A stretch of 64,000 nucleotides of DNA. Origin: Acidobacteria subdivision 13 bacterium RH2 MAG17b (GTDB taxonomy: Bacteria; Acidobacteriota; Terriglobia; UBA7540). The notes beneath the pieces were generated by a model. The model did not search any database and was not told the DNA's origin. It worked only from the letters and a program-made list of their open reading frames with translations. Numbering within the stretch: position 1 is the stretch's first letter; the number at the start of each line of letters is the position of its first letter. The translations under genes and the position numbers were made by a program. The stretch is taken from positions 1 through 64,000 of the forward strand of contig NFUN01000019.1 of NCBI GenBank assembly GCA_002197525.1, read 5' to 3'. Below, one piece after another: positions 1 through 10,464 of this stretch.

Positions 1-690
1 CCGCACCGTGAAGAACTTCACGGCCGCCATCTATCATTGCTGCGCGCATCTTCCGCTACCGGAGGAATGCTAATCACACTTTTGGGAGACGAACCAAAAG
101 TCTTACTGCTCTTCGAGGCGGTCCTAACCGCAGCGCCTGCTGGCCATTCACACCGCCAGCTCCGAAACCGGGCGCTTTCGGCCCTAAACCAGCCGTGGCA
201 ACTCCGCAATTATGAGCCGCGGCTTCAACCGCGTCAACCGGCTAGGGAAAGCTCTCGGCGGCGGCCATCCTCCCACTCCATGCTGCGGTCCACGAGGCCC
301 GCTTTGGGGCAAGGCGAGTAGCCGGAAAAGGGCAAGCCACGCCAGCGGCTTCCGCTCTCCGGTTGTCGCCCTGCAAGTTCCGGTCAAACCGGCATCTTAT
401 TCATTCAACAAGAGATAAGCGGAGCGAAACCTATCTCGTTTCAATTCAACTCGTTCCTCCGCTTCGCCCCGGTTCGAAACGCCGGTTTGTTCCGGTTTGC
501 TCGTCTAATGTTCCTTTGTTTTCAATAAGATTCCGGTTTGCTAGGTTAAACATTCTCTTTTTCGCTTCCGGGCGCTCTCCGGAGAGCGTTTTCCGGTCAT
601 AGAAACGCACGAAAATTGACGGCATTCCGCGCCCTTTTCCTGCCGGTTTTGGGGAGTGTGAAGCGTGGCATAAGTGGGTCATGGGGGTGC

Positions 691-736
691 GCCGCCTTGA
701 TGATAGCGTAGTGTACTACGCTATCATCAAGGCGGC
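691..736. repeat. Perfect inverted repeat, 21-bp arms with 4-nt loop
   Basis: gccgccttgatgatagcgtag-tgta-ctacgctatcatcaaggcggc; arms are exact reverse complements. Confidence 0.9.
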
Positions 737-771
737 AAGGGAGTGGTTTGGAGGGTAGTGACTCAGTGTGT

Positions 772-838
772 CGTAGCGCCGACCTTCAGGTCGGCATTTG
801 AAGAAGGCGCTGTGCCGGGCTAAAGCCCGGCGCTACAA
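772..838. repeat. Palindromic intergenic element (GTAGCGCCGACCTTCAGGTCGGC...GCCGGGCTAAAGCCCGGCGCTAC)
   Basis: Two nested palindromic cores flanked by tagcgcc/ggcgcta; the same cores recur near 35280 and 37200. Confidence 0.75.
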
Positions 839-1306
839 AACCAAAGGAGGGATTCGGAGGCGGCGGCCCCGGTCAGCACAGAGGCGGTGGCGGGCGTATT
901 GTGAAGGTCCGCGGCCTGTGAGCGGAGAAAAGCCGGGTTAGGAAGCTTGCGCAACGGCAGGATGCACGTGGCGCTCAATTTCGACCGCTGTGCCCGATCG
1001 TCTCTCGATTTCGAGGTCGAAGGAGCGGGGTAGCGCAGAGTTTCGCCTCTCAGAAACTCTGCGGCACGTAGTCAATCCCGAATTCAAGAACCGCAGAGTT
1101 TGAAATGCACAAACTCTGCGCTACCTCGCTACCAACGTGTGCCCACAGGCTTCTGAAAAAAGCCGCAACGTTGCACGGCGAACGTTGCGCTACAAACTAC
1201 CGCGAAGCGGTGTGACATGAGATTGGCACTCCAATTGCCAAAACTAAAGAAAAAGGCCACGGCCAGACATACGCTGGCCGTGGCGCTCCGCACCCGCGTC
1301 AACCAG

Positions 1307-2872
1307 TTAAAACAATCCTGGCAGCACTTGCGTCTTATCGATGCGCACCGCTTCGAGCGCCTGCGGGTCGAGTCCCAGCAGCTTTAGAATCGTGGGCGCA
1401 ATCTGCGCGGTTTGCACGCTTGTCTGCACCGTGCGAGCTTCAAAGCGCGGGTTCGCTATTAGAATCGGCACGTGTGTGTCTTCGTCGCTGAAGCCGCCGT
1501 GCTCGGCGATCGTGGGATTGCTGGGTTTCGTGTAGATCACCCCGAGATTGGGCTCGACAATAATATCCGGCGTGCGTGAATCTTTCGCCGGATCGTCAAA
1601 TTTGATCTTTAAAGCCGTGCCCGAAAGGATTCTCCGGATATGCGCCTGGGTCTGCACCGCCTCCAAGGCCTTCACGGCCTCTGCCGTCTTGCTTTGATCC
1701 CGGAGCCAGAACATGAAGATGTCATCGCCGGTGCTATCAGCTACCAGGCCTGGCGCGACTCCGTTAACTGCGTCAACCATCACTTTCGGATCGATTTTCG
1801 CCAGCTTGCTGATATCAATAGGCGCCTGTCCGTGTTTGGCGGTCACGATAATTGCGGTGGAAGACAGAAGGTTGTTTGCCTTCAGTTCATCGACCATTTT
1901 GCCGATGTTCGCGTCGATTTCATCGAACGCGCTGGTAAGGTGGGCGCTCGGGGTTCCGCTGGCGTCCGTCCAGCCATAACCGGCTTTCAGTTTTTCTCCC
2001 TGCGAAACAGCCTGAAAAGTCACGCCCATAATAGCCGGGACAGGCGCAGATTCCGTTCCCTTACCATTTTTGCCGTTGATCCAGTTAAGCACTGCCTTCG
2101 CCCGAAAGTTGTCGTAGGCTTCTATCCCTTCCAAACTGTGGTTTGCGGCATGAAGTTCCGGCGTATAAAAATCGTCGATGGCATGTCCCGTAGGGCCTTG
2201 GTCGGTATCATCACCGAGCTGCTTGTCTGAAAAGGCCGTATACATGCCCGCTTCTTTGATCACATCAAAGATGGTATTCACCCGCAATAACTGGTGAGGG
2301 TACACCGGTGAGCAGTTATCTTTAGGATTTCGAGGCAGGGCCGCCGTGTTAAACCCGCCCCCGCCCCAGACGTCATTCTTGTTGATGTCAATGGTTTCGT
2401 CGAGGGCTATTTCGGTTCCTATTTTGCTGCAATCCGATCCTGGAGGAGATAGCGAGCGGTCGTAGCTGATTTCATACCAAACGCCCGTCGTGGCGGGTGT
2501 CCCTCCGGTGATGATGGCCATCATGGCCGGAAACGAATCTGACGGACTGGAGGCTGAAACGTTCTTGTACACTATTCCCATGCTTTTCAGCTTGGCGAGC
2601 GCTGATTGCGGGTGAGAATCAATATATTTTTCCAAATCCAAAGCGTGAGCGCCGTCCATCGTAAGTAGCAGAACATGGCGAATGTTGGCCGCCGCTGCGG
2701 GAACCTCGCCCTGCGCGCCTTGAATGGCCTGCTTCGGCGCGGCCAATATGGATGCGGCCCGGCTGCCTCCGCACATGGCGGCCTGAGGCAGCAATAAGAC
2801 AAGTCCAAGAACAAACAAGATAGCGAAACAATCCAAAAATCTAGCAACCCTGGAACCTAGTGGCACGGACAT
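1307..2872 (-). CDS. Alkaline phosphatase family protein (type I phosphodiesterase/nucleotide pyrophosphatase-like)
   Basis: N-terminal signal/TM stretch; LLLTMDGAHALDLEKY, ASSPSDSFPAMMAIITGGTPATTGVWYE, TAKHGQAPID and EHGGFSDEDTHVPILIANP motifs of the family. Confidence 0.8.
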   Translation of the reverse strand: MSVPLGSRVARFLDCFAILFVLGLVLLLPQAAMCGGSRAASILAAPKQAIQGAQGEVPAAAANIRHVLLLTMDGAHALDLEKYIDSHPQSALAKLKSMGIVYKNVSASSPSDSFPAMMAIITGGTPATTGVWYEISYDRSLSPPGSDCSKIGTEIALDETIDINKNDVWGGGGFNTAALPRNPKDNCSPVYPHQLLRVNTIFDVIKEAGMYTAFSDKQLGDDTDQGPTGHAIDDFYTPELHAANHSLEGIEAYDNFRAKAVLNWINGKNGKGTESAPVPAIMGVTFQAVSQGEKLKAGYGWTDASGTPSAHLTSAFDEIDANIGKMVDELKANNLLSSTAIIVTAKHGQAPIDISKLAKIDPKVMVDAVNGVAPGLVADSTGDDIFMFWLRDQSKTAEAVKALEAVQTQAHIRRILSGTALKIKFDDPAKDSRTPDIIVEPNLGVIYTKPSNPTIAEHGGFSDEDTHVPILIANPRFEARTVQTSVQTAQIAPTILKLLGLDPQALEAVRIDKTQVLPGLF

Positions 2873-3170
2873 TATCCCTCCTAGAAATGGTGTAACTTGC
2901 GGCGTCTCGCCTTATTGAACGATTTCGCGGCAGTTATGACCGGCATGGCTGTTCTACAGAGCTTATTTTTCCGCTGCTGGAAAGCAGCGCTCGCTACAAC
3001 CCCGGCTGAAGCAGTGTATCCCACCCCGCATCGAGACCGCATGAATACAGGATTAATTTCCGTTTAGCCCGCGCTAGCGCAACCTATCAGCAGGTTACGC
3101 CCGACGCCACTCGAGCTTCAAAAGTGCTCCGGGAAATGATGGCCAGCCGACCCTGAGCCATGTCTGAATG

Positions 3171-3281
3171 CCGGGTAGTGGGTCAGCTTGGTTGTAGCGG
3201 CGGCCTCTGGCCGCCGACCTTTATTTTTCAAACAATTCGGCGGCCAGAGGCCGCCGCACCAGCAAACTGACCCATTACCGA
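3171..3281. repeat. MITE-like palindromic element (type A)
   Basis: Imperfect terminal inverted repeats ccgggtagtgggtcagcttg / caaactgacccattaccg enclosing two palindromes cggcggcctctggccgccg and cggcggccagaggccgccg. Confidence 0.8.
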
Positions 3282-3366
3282 ATGCCGCTATGAAGAAAAA
3301 GAGGCTCTTCGCGATCCGTTGGTTTGTGAAGCAGGAATTAGGCCTGATGAATTGGGCCGAAGGCGT

Positions 3367-3486
3367 CTTGGAGTGCGGCAGCGTAACTGCCGCCTTGCTT
3401 GGCGCGCTGCTGCCTTCCCGGCGCAAATTCCCCCGGCCGCTTGCAGCGCACGGGCAAAAGCGGGAGCTTTGCTCCCGCACTCCAAG
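3367..3486. repeat. Palindromic element with cttggagtgcgg...cccgcactccaag termini
   Basis: Terminal inverted repeats; internal cgggagctttgctcccg hairpin; related copy at about 29953. Confidence 0.7.
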
Positions 3487-3862
3487 GCGCTTCGCGCTGG
3501 GGTATTGACCGGCTGAAGATGACCTTGGAGAGTCCGTGAACTAAGTGCTGCTGCCTTCCCGGCAGAGCCTGGGGATGCGCTAGATATTAGGTTTCGCTCA
3601 TGATAACCGCTCTCACCGAAAACCTCTACGCCAAACATTTCCCCAATTCGCAAAAACCGGCCAATTCGACCTGTCCGCCCGATGCTCGGATACCCATTTG
3701 GGTCGCGCATATTGACCATTCGATGCCTTTCGTTTCGCTCCTATGGCTAACCTATCGAATAATCCACGTGTTATCAAAAGCGTGGTCCGGCGTCGGGGCT
3801 TTTGCGCGGCAACCTTTGCGAACGGCGCACGGATCGATTCCCAATCTTAATCGAGGTGAGAC

Positions 3863-5641
3863 ATGAGCGCGACACCCTTCTCCAATCCCCTGCAACCCAG
3901 CGGGCAGGTTCAAATCGGTTCGAACGAGGATTTTATCCACCGGCGTCTTGAAGAAGAGCGGACGCGCCTCGAGCAGGAGGCGGGAATTGAAAGGCGCCCT
4001 ACCGAGCGCTTTCACCGTCCTGTTGAGAACTCTTTCACGCGTTCGCAGCGGGACAAGACCACCATCCTTTTCGGCGGCCTCACTTGGAAGCACGAGAAGC
4101 TTGTGCACGGTGCACTCGAAAGCCTGGGCTACAGATGCGAAGCGCTGCCCGTCCCCAACAAGAAGGCTTTCCAACTGGGCAAAGAATACGGCAACAACGG
4201 CCAATGCAACCCGACCTACTTCACGGTCGGCAATCTCGTCGAGTATGTTCAAGGCCTCGAAGAGAAGGGGCTGAGCAAGAAAGAGATCATTGACCGCTAC
4301 GTCTTTTTCACGGCGGGCGCCTGCGGGCCGTGCCGCTTTGGAATGTACGAAGCGGAGTACCGCCTGGCGCTTCGCAACTCCGGGTTTGACGGATTCCGCG
4401 TTCTGCTCTTCCAGCAAGGCGGCGGCCTGAACCAGGCGGAGGCTGCGGCCGGGCTCGAAATGAACCTGGATTTCTTCCTGGGCATCCTGAACGCGCTCAA
4501 CATAGGCGACGTGGTCAACGACACGGCCTATCAGATTCGCCCTTATGAAGTTAACCCTGGCGAGACGGACCGTGTGCTGGATGAGTGCATGGATCTGCTG
4601 CAAGAAGTCATGCGCCGCAAGCAGCCCTACACGCTCGAAGGTAAGCTGGGCTCTATGCTAAAGAACACGTCGTTCTCAGGCACAGCCGTGATGGTAGGCA
4701 AGTTCCTCAACCAACTCTATGGCGATGATTACACCGCGGCCCTCGAAGAAGTACGCGACCGGTTCAATGCGATTCCCATTGACCGCACGCGGGTGAAGCC
4801 GTTGGTGAAAGTCACCGGGGAGTTCTGGGCGCAGACCACGGAAGGCGACGGCAACTTCAATATGTTCCGCTTCCTTGAAAAGGAAGGCGCGCAAGTGCTG
4901 GTCGAGCCGATCGGGACCTGGATCATGTATATGATCCACCAGGCCAAGCAAAAGATTAAGGATGAAAAGGGGCTGGACCTGATCGCCAACCGCATTTCCA
5001 AATGGAACCTGGCCAAGGTGTTCGGCAGCCATCTGGACACAAAACAGAAGCTTGCCAAGCTTACATTTGCCGAGGCGATCTTCAAGCGCGAATACACCCG
5101 CCTGATTGACGCGCTTGGTTCCGTTGCCCATCACCTCACCGACCAGTACGAAATGCAACGCCTCGGCCATCCCTTCTATAACTCGCGGGCGGGCGGCGGC
5201 GAAGGCCACCTGGAAGTAGCGAAGAACATCTACTATTCGAACAAAGGCCTTGCCCACATGGTGCTCAGCCTCAAACCATTCGGCTGCATGCCTTCAAGTC
5301 AATCCGACGGCGCACAGTCAGCCGTTGTCTCGCAATACAAGGACATGATCTTCCTGCCCGTCGAAACCTCCGGCGAAGGCGACGTGAACGCCCACAGCCG
5401 CGTCCAGATGGCGCTGGGCGAGGCCAAGATTCGATCCAAGAACGAGATGAAGGAAGCTCTTGCAAAAACCGGCACTACGATCGAAGAGATTCAGGAGTTC
5501 GTGAAGGACCATCCTGAGATGCAGCGCCCGATGTATAAATTCGGACACCGCAAGGGCGTGGTGGGCGTGGCCGCGAACTTCGTCCTGCACGCCGCCGAAC
5601 GCATGAAGGCCGAGATGCACGAAACCGTAGCAGTTGGGTAG
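3863..5641 (+). CDS. 2-hydroxyacyl-CoA dehydratase (HgdB/BcrC-like) protein, PlsA/GeR C-terminal-half type
   Basis: 592 aa; GACGPCRFGMYEAEYR, VTGEFWAQTTEGDGNFNMFRFLEKEGAQV and FGCMPSSQSDGAQSAVV motifs; directly upstream of a double activase gene. Confidence 0.75.
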   Translation: MSATPFSNPLQPSGQVQIGSNEDFIHRRLEEERTRLEQEAGIERRPTERFHRPVENSFTRSQRDKTTILFGGLTWKHEKLVHGALESLGYRCEALPVPNKKAFQLGKEYGNNGQCNPTYFTVGNLVEYVQGLEEKGLSKKEIIDRYVFFTAGACGPCRFGMYEAEYRLALRNSGFDGFRVLLFQQGGGLNQAEAAAGLEMNLDFFLGILNALNIGDVVNDTAYQIRPYEVNPGETDRVLDECMDLLQEVMRRKQPYTLEGKLGSMLKNTSFSGTAVMVGKFLNQLYGDDYTAALEEVRDRFNAIPIDRTRVKPLVKVTGEFWAQTTEGDGNFNMFRFLEKEGAQVLVEPIGTWIMYMIHQAKQKIKDEKGLDLIANRISKWNLAKVFGSHLDTKQKLAKLTFAEAIFKREYTRLIDALGSVAHHLTDQYEMQRLGHPFYNSRAGGGEGHLEVAKNIYYSNKGLAHMVLSLKPFGCMPSSQSDGAQSAVVSQYKDMIFLPVETSGEGDVNAHSRVQMALGEAKIRSKNEMKEALAKTGTTIEEIQEFVKDHPEMQRPMYKFGHRKGVVGVAANFVLHAAERMKAEMHETVAVG

Positions 5642-5749
5642 CGCAGCGTTGCTCTACAACTCTGCGACCTATACAAAGAAAAAATGCCGCAGCGTTTCTG
5701 AGGAGCGTAACTCGGCGCTACAAGCACCATGCTTGAGGGAGGCTTCACA

Positions 5750-8700
5750 ATGAATATTCACGGCCCAAAGGACCTGATGGTTGGCTTGGACGTAGGTTCA
5801 ACCACCGTCAAGTCCGTCGTTATGGACCTGAACACGCAGGACATCCTCTGGAGGGACTACCAGAGGCATGACACGAAACAGCCCGAAAAGGTGCTGGAGT
5901 TCCTGAAGCGCATGGAAGCCGAGACGGGGATCAAAGCCGGTGAAACCCGCATTTTCATCACCGGCAGCGGCGGCGGCGGTATCGCTCCGCGCATCGGCGC
6001 TAAGTTCGTGCAGGAAGTGAACGCCGTGTCCCTTGCGGTGGAACACCTCTATCCCGAATGCGGCTCGGTCATCGAGCTGGGCGGGCAGGACGCCAAGATC
6101 ATCATCTTTAAAGAAGATCCTGAAACCGGCCGCAAAAAGAAAATCCCCTCCATGAACGACAAGTGCGCCGGAGGCACGGGCGCCGTGATCGACAAGATCA
6201 ACGCCAAGCTGCGCATCCCCGCCGAGCAACTCTGCCAGATGGGCTACTTCGGCATGAAGCTTCATCCCGTGGCCGGCAAGTGCGGCGTTTTTGCCGAAAC
6301 GGATATTAACGGCCTGCAAAAAAGCGGCGTACCGCCCGATGAGATGATGGCCTCGCTCTTCGAAGCTATCATTCAGCAGAACCTATCGGTGCTCACGCGC
6401 GGCAACACGCTCCTCCCGGTGGTATTGCTGCTTGGCGGCCCGAACACCTACATCACGGGGATGCGCGATTGCTGGCGGCACAATATTCCGAAGGTCTGGG
6501 AGGAGCGCAACACTCCGCTGCCCGAGGGCAAGGACCCAAAGGAACTAATCCAGGTTCCGGAAAACGCTCAATACTTCGCGGCCATCGGTTGCGTGCGGTT
6601 CGGCATGGATGAGGACGCGAACGTCGGCGTCTACCAGGGCTTCGAAAAGCTCGATTGGTACATCAACGTGGGACGGACGGAAGAGAAGCAGAAGCGAGGC
6701 TCGGGAGGGCTTTACAAGACCGAAGACGAGCTCGCAGCCTTCAAGGACCGGTATAAGCCGAATAAGTTCATCCCCAAGACGTTTGAGCCCGGCGAGCACG
6801 TGAAGGCGTTTATGGGCATCGACGGCGGCTCCACTTCCACCAAAGCCGTCCTGCTCAGCGAGCAGGGCGAAGTGATGGTGAAGTGCTATCAACTTTCCAA
6901 GGGCAATCCGCTCGAAGACGCGATGGAGATGTTTTCGAACCTACGCAACCAGGTGGAAGCCCAGGACGCGACGCTCGACCTGCTCGGCATCGGCACCACG
7001 GGCTACGCCAAGGACATCCTGAAGGACGTGCTCCAGGCCGACGTGGCCATCGTTGAAACCGTGGCGCACACGGAAGCCGCGCTGCACTTTTATCCCGACG
7101 CCGACGTGATCTGCGACGTGGGCGGCCAAGACATCAAGCTGATCATCTTGCAGAATGGCCGCGTGAAGGACTTCAAGCTCAACACGCAATGCTCGGCTGG
7201 CAACGGTTACTTCCTGCAGTCCACCTGCGCGGGGTTTGGCCACGACATCAAGGACTACGCAGACCTGGCGTTCAGCGCCAAGGCGATGCCGATGTTCGGC
7301 TACGGCTGCGCCGTCTTTATGCAGTCGGACATCGTGGACTTTCAGCGGCAAGGCTGGAGGCCGGAAGAGATTATGGCCGGGCTCGCCAACGTCCTGCCCA
7401 AGAACATCTGGCTTTACGTCTCTCAGATTCCAAACCTCGCTTCACTCGGAAAAACCTTCATCCTGCAAGGCGGCACGCAGCACAACCTGGCGGCCGTGAA
7501 GGCGCAGGTGGATTTCGTCGAATCCCGCTTCAAAGATAAGGGCGGCAAACCCAACGTCATCGTCCACGAGCACTGCGGAGAGTCCGGCGCCATTGGCGCC
7601 GCGCTCGAATCGCGGCGCCTTTACAATTTTGGGCAGAAGACCCGCTTTATAGGCTTCGAGGCCGTGGAGCAGATTTCCTACGTGACCCATCGCAATGAGG
7701 GTACGCGCTGCTATTTCTGTAAGAATAAGTGCCTGCGGACGTTTATTGACGTGAAGATCGCGGGCGCCGACGAGTCCGCGAAAAAGACCAAGATTCCCAT
7801 ACTCAAAGACGTGAAGCGCCTGATCGTGGGCAATAGCTGCGAAAAGGGCTTGGTTGAAGACGTCGCCGACATGCGCGACATCAAACGCGACCTCGACGCC
7901 ATGAAAAAGAAGAATCCCAACATGGCGGAGGTTGGAGCGCGCTACGCCTTCCGCTCCTATGAGCCTCCCAGCGTGGCCGATCCGCTGCCCAAGTTCACCC
8001 TTACCGCCGGGCAGAAACGGCGCGTGGAACTCATGAAGCGGCGCAAGGACCTGCGCATCGGCGTGCCGCGCATCTTGAACGTCTATTCGGTTATGCCCAT
8101 TTTCAGCGCCTATTTCGAGGCCCTGGGCATCAAAGCCGAAAACATCATTTACTCGGATTATACGAGCGAACAGCTTTACAAGGAGGGCGCAAAGCGCGGC
8201 GCGATCGATCCGTGTTTTCCCTCCAAGGTCGGCATCCCGCACGTTCACAATCTGCTCTACGCGCACCACACCAAGAAGCCGCTCGACATGATTTTTTGCC
8301 CGATGATCGACGACCTGCCGAGCGACCTGAAGTTTGCCCAGTCGCATCGCTCCTGCCCTACCGTGGCTACCACTCCGGAAGCGGTGAAGGCGGCCTTCAC
8401 CAAGGAAGGCGATCTGTTCAAGCAGAACAACATCCTGTATCTTGACACTTTCGTTAATCCGGGCAAGCCGGCGCTTCTGGCAAAGCAGCTCTACGATCAG
8501 TTTGCGGATATCTTCGGGCTTTCCATGGAGGAGAATCTGCGAGCGGTCGCGGAAGGCTACAAAGCTCAGGACAAGTTTATGGACGGCGTCCTACGCGCCC
8601 AGGGCCGCGAAATCCTGAAGGAACTGGAGGCCGAGGATCGTATCGGCATCGTCCTGCTTGGCCGCCCGTACCACAACGATCCAGGCATCAATCACGAGAT

Positions 8701-9274
8701 TCTGGAGGAATTCCAGAAGATCGGCTATCCCGTGCTCACGCTTCAGTCGTTGCCCATCGATGACGACATCCTGCGTCCCTTGTTCGAGGAGGATATGAAG
8801 GCCGGCGTCATCGAGCATCCCATGGACATCCGCGATGTTTGGAAGAACAGCTATAGCGAAAACACGTCGCAGAAGGTTTGGGCCGCCAAGTACACAGCGC
8901 GCCACCCGAACCTGGTGGCGCTCGAACTATCGAGCTTCAAATGCGGGCACGACGCTCCCATTTACTCCGTGGTTGAAGAAACGGTCACCAAATCCGGCAC
9001 TCCGTACTTCTCGTTTAAGGATATTGATGAGAACAAGCCGACCGGCTCCATCAAGATTCGCGTGGAAACCATCGGCTATTTCCTAAAGCGCTACCGCGAA
9101 GACCTCGCCCGCAAAAACCAGAAGCACCGGGAAATCGACGCACGGCTTGACGAGCTAGAGGCTCAACTCCGCGCTGAACTAGGCCCGCCTTCCGTTGGCG
9201 CGCCGCCTGAGCCATACGAGGCCGAAATGCCGGTTGCGGTGAACGCCATACGGGCCATCCGCCGCGAAGAATAG
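5750..9274 (+). CDS. Double BcrA/BadF/BadG-type ATPase activase with DUF2229-like C-terminal region (PlsA/GeR N-terminal-half type)
   Basis: Two ASKHA domains: MVGLDVGSTTVKSVV..ELGGQDAKIII..NDKCAGGTGAVID and FMGIDGGSTSTKAVLL..DVGGQDIKLIIL..NTQCSAGNGYFLQ; CYFCKNKC motif; GVPRILNVYSVMPIFSAYFEALGI region. ATG at 5750 follows gagggagg; the ORF track starts at 5729. Confidence 0.85.
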   Translation: MNIHGPKDLMVGLDVGSTTVKSVVMDLNTQDILWRDYQRHDTKQPEKVLEFLKRMEAETGIKAGETRIFITGSGGGGIAPRIGAKFVQEVNAVSLAVEHLYPECGSVIELGGQDAKIIIFKEDPETGRKKKIPSMNDKCAGGTGAVIDKINAKLRIPAEQLCQMGYFGMKLHPVAGKCGVFAETDINGLQKSGVPPDEMMASLFEAIIQQNLSVLTRGNTLLPVVLLLGGPNTYITGMRDCWRHNIPKVWEERNTPLPEGKDPKELIQVPENAQYFAAIGCVRFGMDEDANVGVYQGFEKLDWYINVGRTEEKQKRGSGGLYKTEDELAAFKDRYKPNKFIPKTFEPGEHVKAFMGIDGGSTSTKAVLLSEQGEVMVKCYQLSKGNPLEDAMEMFSNLRNQVEAQDATLDLLGIGTTGYAKDILKDVLQADVAIVETVAHTEAALHFYPDADVICDVGGQDIKLIILQNGRVKDFKLNTQCSAGNGYFLQSTCAGFGHDIKDYADLAFSAKAMPMFGYGCAVFMQSDIVDFQRQGWRPEEIMAGLANVLPKNIWLYVSQIPNLASLGKTFILQGGTQHNLAAVKAQVDFVESRFKDKGGKPNVIVHEHCGESGAIGAALESRRLYNFGQKTRFIGFEAVEQISYVTHRNEGTRCYFCKNKCLRTFIDVKIAGADESAKKTKIPILKDVKRLIVGNSCEKGLVEDVADMRDIKRDLDAMKKKNPNMAEVGARYAFRSYEPPSVADPLPKFTLTAGQKRRVELMKRRKDLRIGVPRILNVYSVMPIFSAYFEALGIKAENIIYSDYTSEQLYKEGAKRGAIDPCFPSKVGIPHVHNLLYAHHTKKPLDMIFCPMIDDLPSDLKFAQSHRSCPTVATTPEAVKAAFTKEGDLFKQNNILYLDTFVNPGKPALLAKQLYDQFADIFGLSMEENLRAVAEGYKAQDKFMDGVLRAQGREILKELEAEDRIGIVLLGRPYHNDPGINHEILEEFQKIGYPVLTLQSLPIDDDILRPLFEEDMKAGVIEHPMDIRDVWKNSYSENTSQKVWAAKYTARHPNLVALELSSFKCGHDAPIYSVVEETVTKSGTPYFSFKDIDENKPTGSIKIRVETIGYFLKRYREDLARKNQKHREIDARLDELEAQLRAELGPPSVGAPPEPYEAEMPVAVNAIRAIRREE

Positions 9275-9337
9275 TTTGGCAGGAAAGCCGGCGCGGTGGC
9301 ATAGCATCGGAGAGCCGCCAGGCGCGCCTGAAGATCA

Positions 9338-9634
9338 ATGCAGACCATGGTCCTAGCAACCGACAAAATCATGTTTGAGATCTACCGGGAGGCCACCTAC
9401 AGCGGCCGTTACAAGGTGGTCTATTTCACCGAACTCCAGGACCATAACCGTGAGTTCGAAATCAGCCGGGCTTTGGCCGGCGAACACTTTTTTGACGGCT
9501 TTATCCGGGGCTTTCGCAAGGAAGAAGCCAAACAAGCGCTCCAGCAGATGATCGAGCGGTTGAATGCGGGCGAACGGATCGATCGGGCAGAGATCGAACA
9601 GGCATTAAAGCCATTTAAGCCGGCTGAGGAATAG
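9338..9634 (+). CDS. Conserved-looking small hypothetical protein
   Basis: 98-aa ORF between the activase and radical SAM genes; DHNREFEISRALAGEHFFDGFI; start codon uncertain. Confidence 0.5.
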   Translation: MQTMVLATDKIMFEIYREATYSGRYKVVYFTELQDHNREFEISRALAGEHFFDGFIRGFRKEEAKQALQQMIERLNAGERIDRAEIEQALKPFKPAEE

Positions 9635-9678
9635 CAAAATCGCCCTTCGCAATGCGGGGCGGCCGGGCAGCCTAGGAA

Positions 9679-10035
9679 ATGACATTCTGGCGACAGGACG
9701 TGATTCAGCCAGCGCTCGACGCCGACGTGGAGGCCGAGGTCCGCGAGCAGGAGGATCTGATTCGCAGCAACCCTGCGGACCCTTTTGCGCATTTCGCCCT
9801 GGCTTCGCTGGCACATTTCCGTGGGCAGACCGAAAGAGCCATTCAGCACTTTGAAAAGGCTATTGAGTTGGACCCCGCTTATGCGGCGCCGTGCGTAAGT
9901 CTGGGGCGCATCTATGCCGTCCGCGGCGACTACGATCGGGCATGGAAGCACGCCCGAGAGGCTGCTCAGCGTGGCGATTCTACCTTGCTCGGCCAGCTTG
10001 CGAGGTACCCAAATCTGGCAAAAGTCAGTCAATAA
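9679..10035 (+). CDS. Small TPR-repeat protein
   Basis: NPADPFAHFALASLAHFRGQTERAIQHFEKAIELDPAYAAPCVSLGRIYAVRGDYDRAWKHAREA. Confidence 0.65.
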   Translation: MTFWRQDVIQPALDADVEAEVREQEDLIRSNPADPFAHFALASLAHFRGQTERAIQHFEKAIELDPAYAAPCVSLGRIYAVRGDYDRAWKHAREAAQRGDSTLLGQLARYPNLAKVSQ

Positions 10036-10464
10036 CGGGAGAGCAAGCGGAGTTCTTCCTGGCACGCCTCATAGCCGGGATAAAAGGCAGTCGGCGAGAG
10101 ACGGGTAAGGCGTAAAAGCCTTTCAATGCATTGATGTTAACGGGCTTTTAAGGTTGCAATTCACGGCAGGATCAATGCCATCCAACCTCCCAAAAGCGCC
10201 GTTCGGCGGAAAGCGCTTAACCGTTTCATTATGAGCGCTTACGATGAGGTCTGGATTCGCATAAACGGAAGGCTGATCCCATAGACAGATCACAAGATAG
10301 CCGTGATTGCCGGGATGTGGTAATCTTGCTGATTGGATTTCTCTAAGCCGAAATCCGTTGCGTAACAGAAAGCTAGCGTAACGCGCCGAAAGGCAAATAT
10401 TTGATCGACGTTCTGCGACGCCCTTCGGTGAGCGGAATCACAAAAATCAGGAGGTCAAAGTTCA

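Noticed and set aside
455-500. tRNA-like T-arm (ggttcgaaac)
   Set aside because: No matching acceptor, D or anticodon arms; the surrounding sequence is repeated ccggtttg-type sequence.
3863-9274. Interpretation as a fermentative 2-hydroxyglutaryl-CoA dehydratase or benzoyl-CoA reductase system
   Set aside because: No separate HgdA/B pair, CoA-transferase or aromatic-degradation genes nearby; a double activase with DUF2229-like tail fits the PlsA/GeR type better. This still needs an HMM search.
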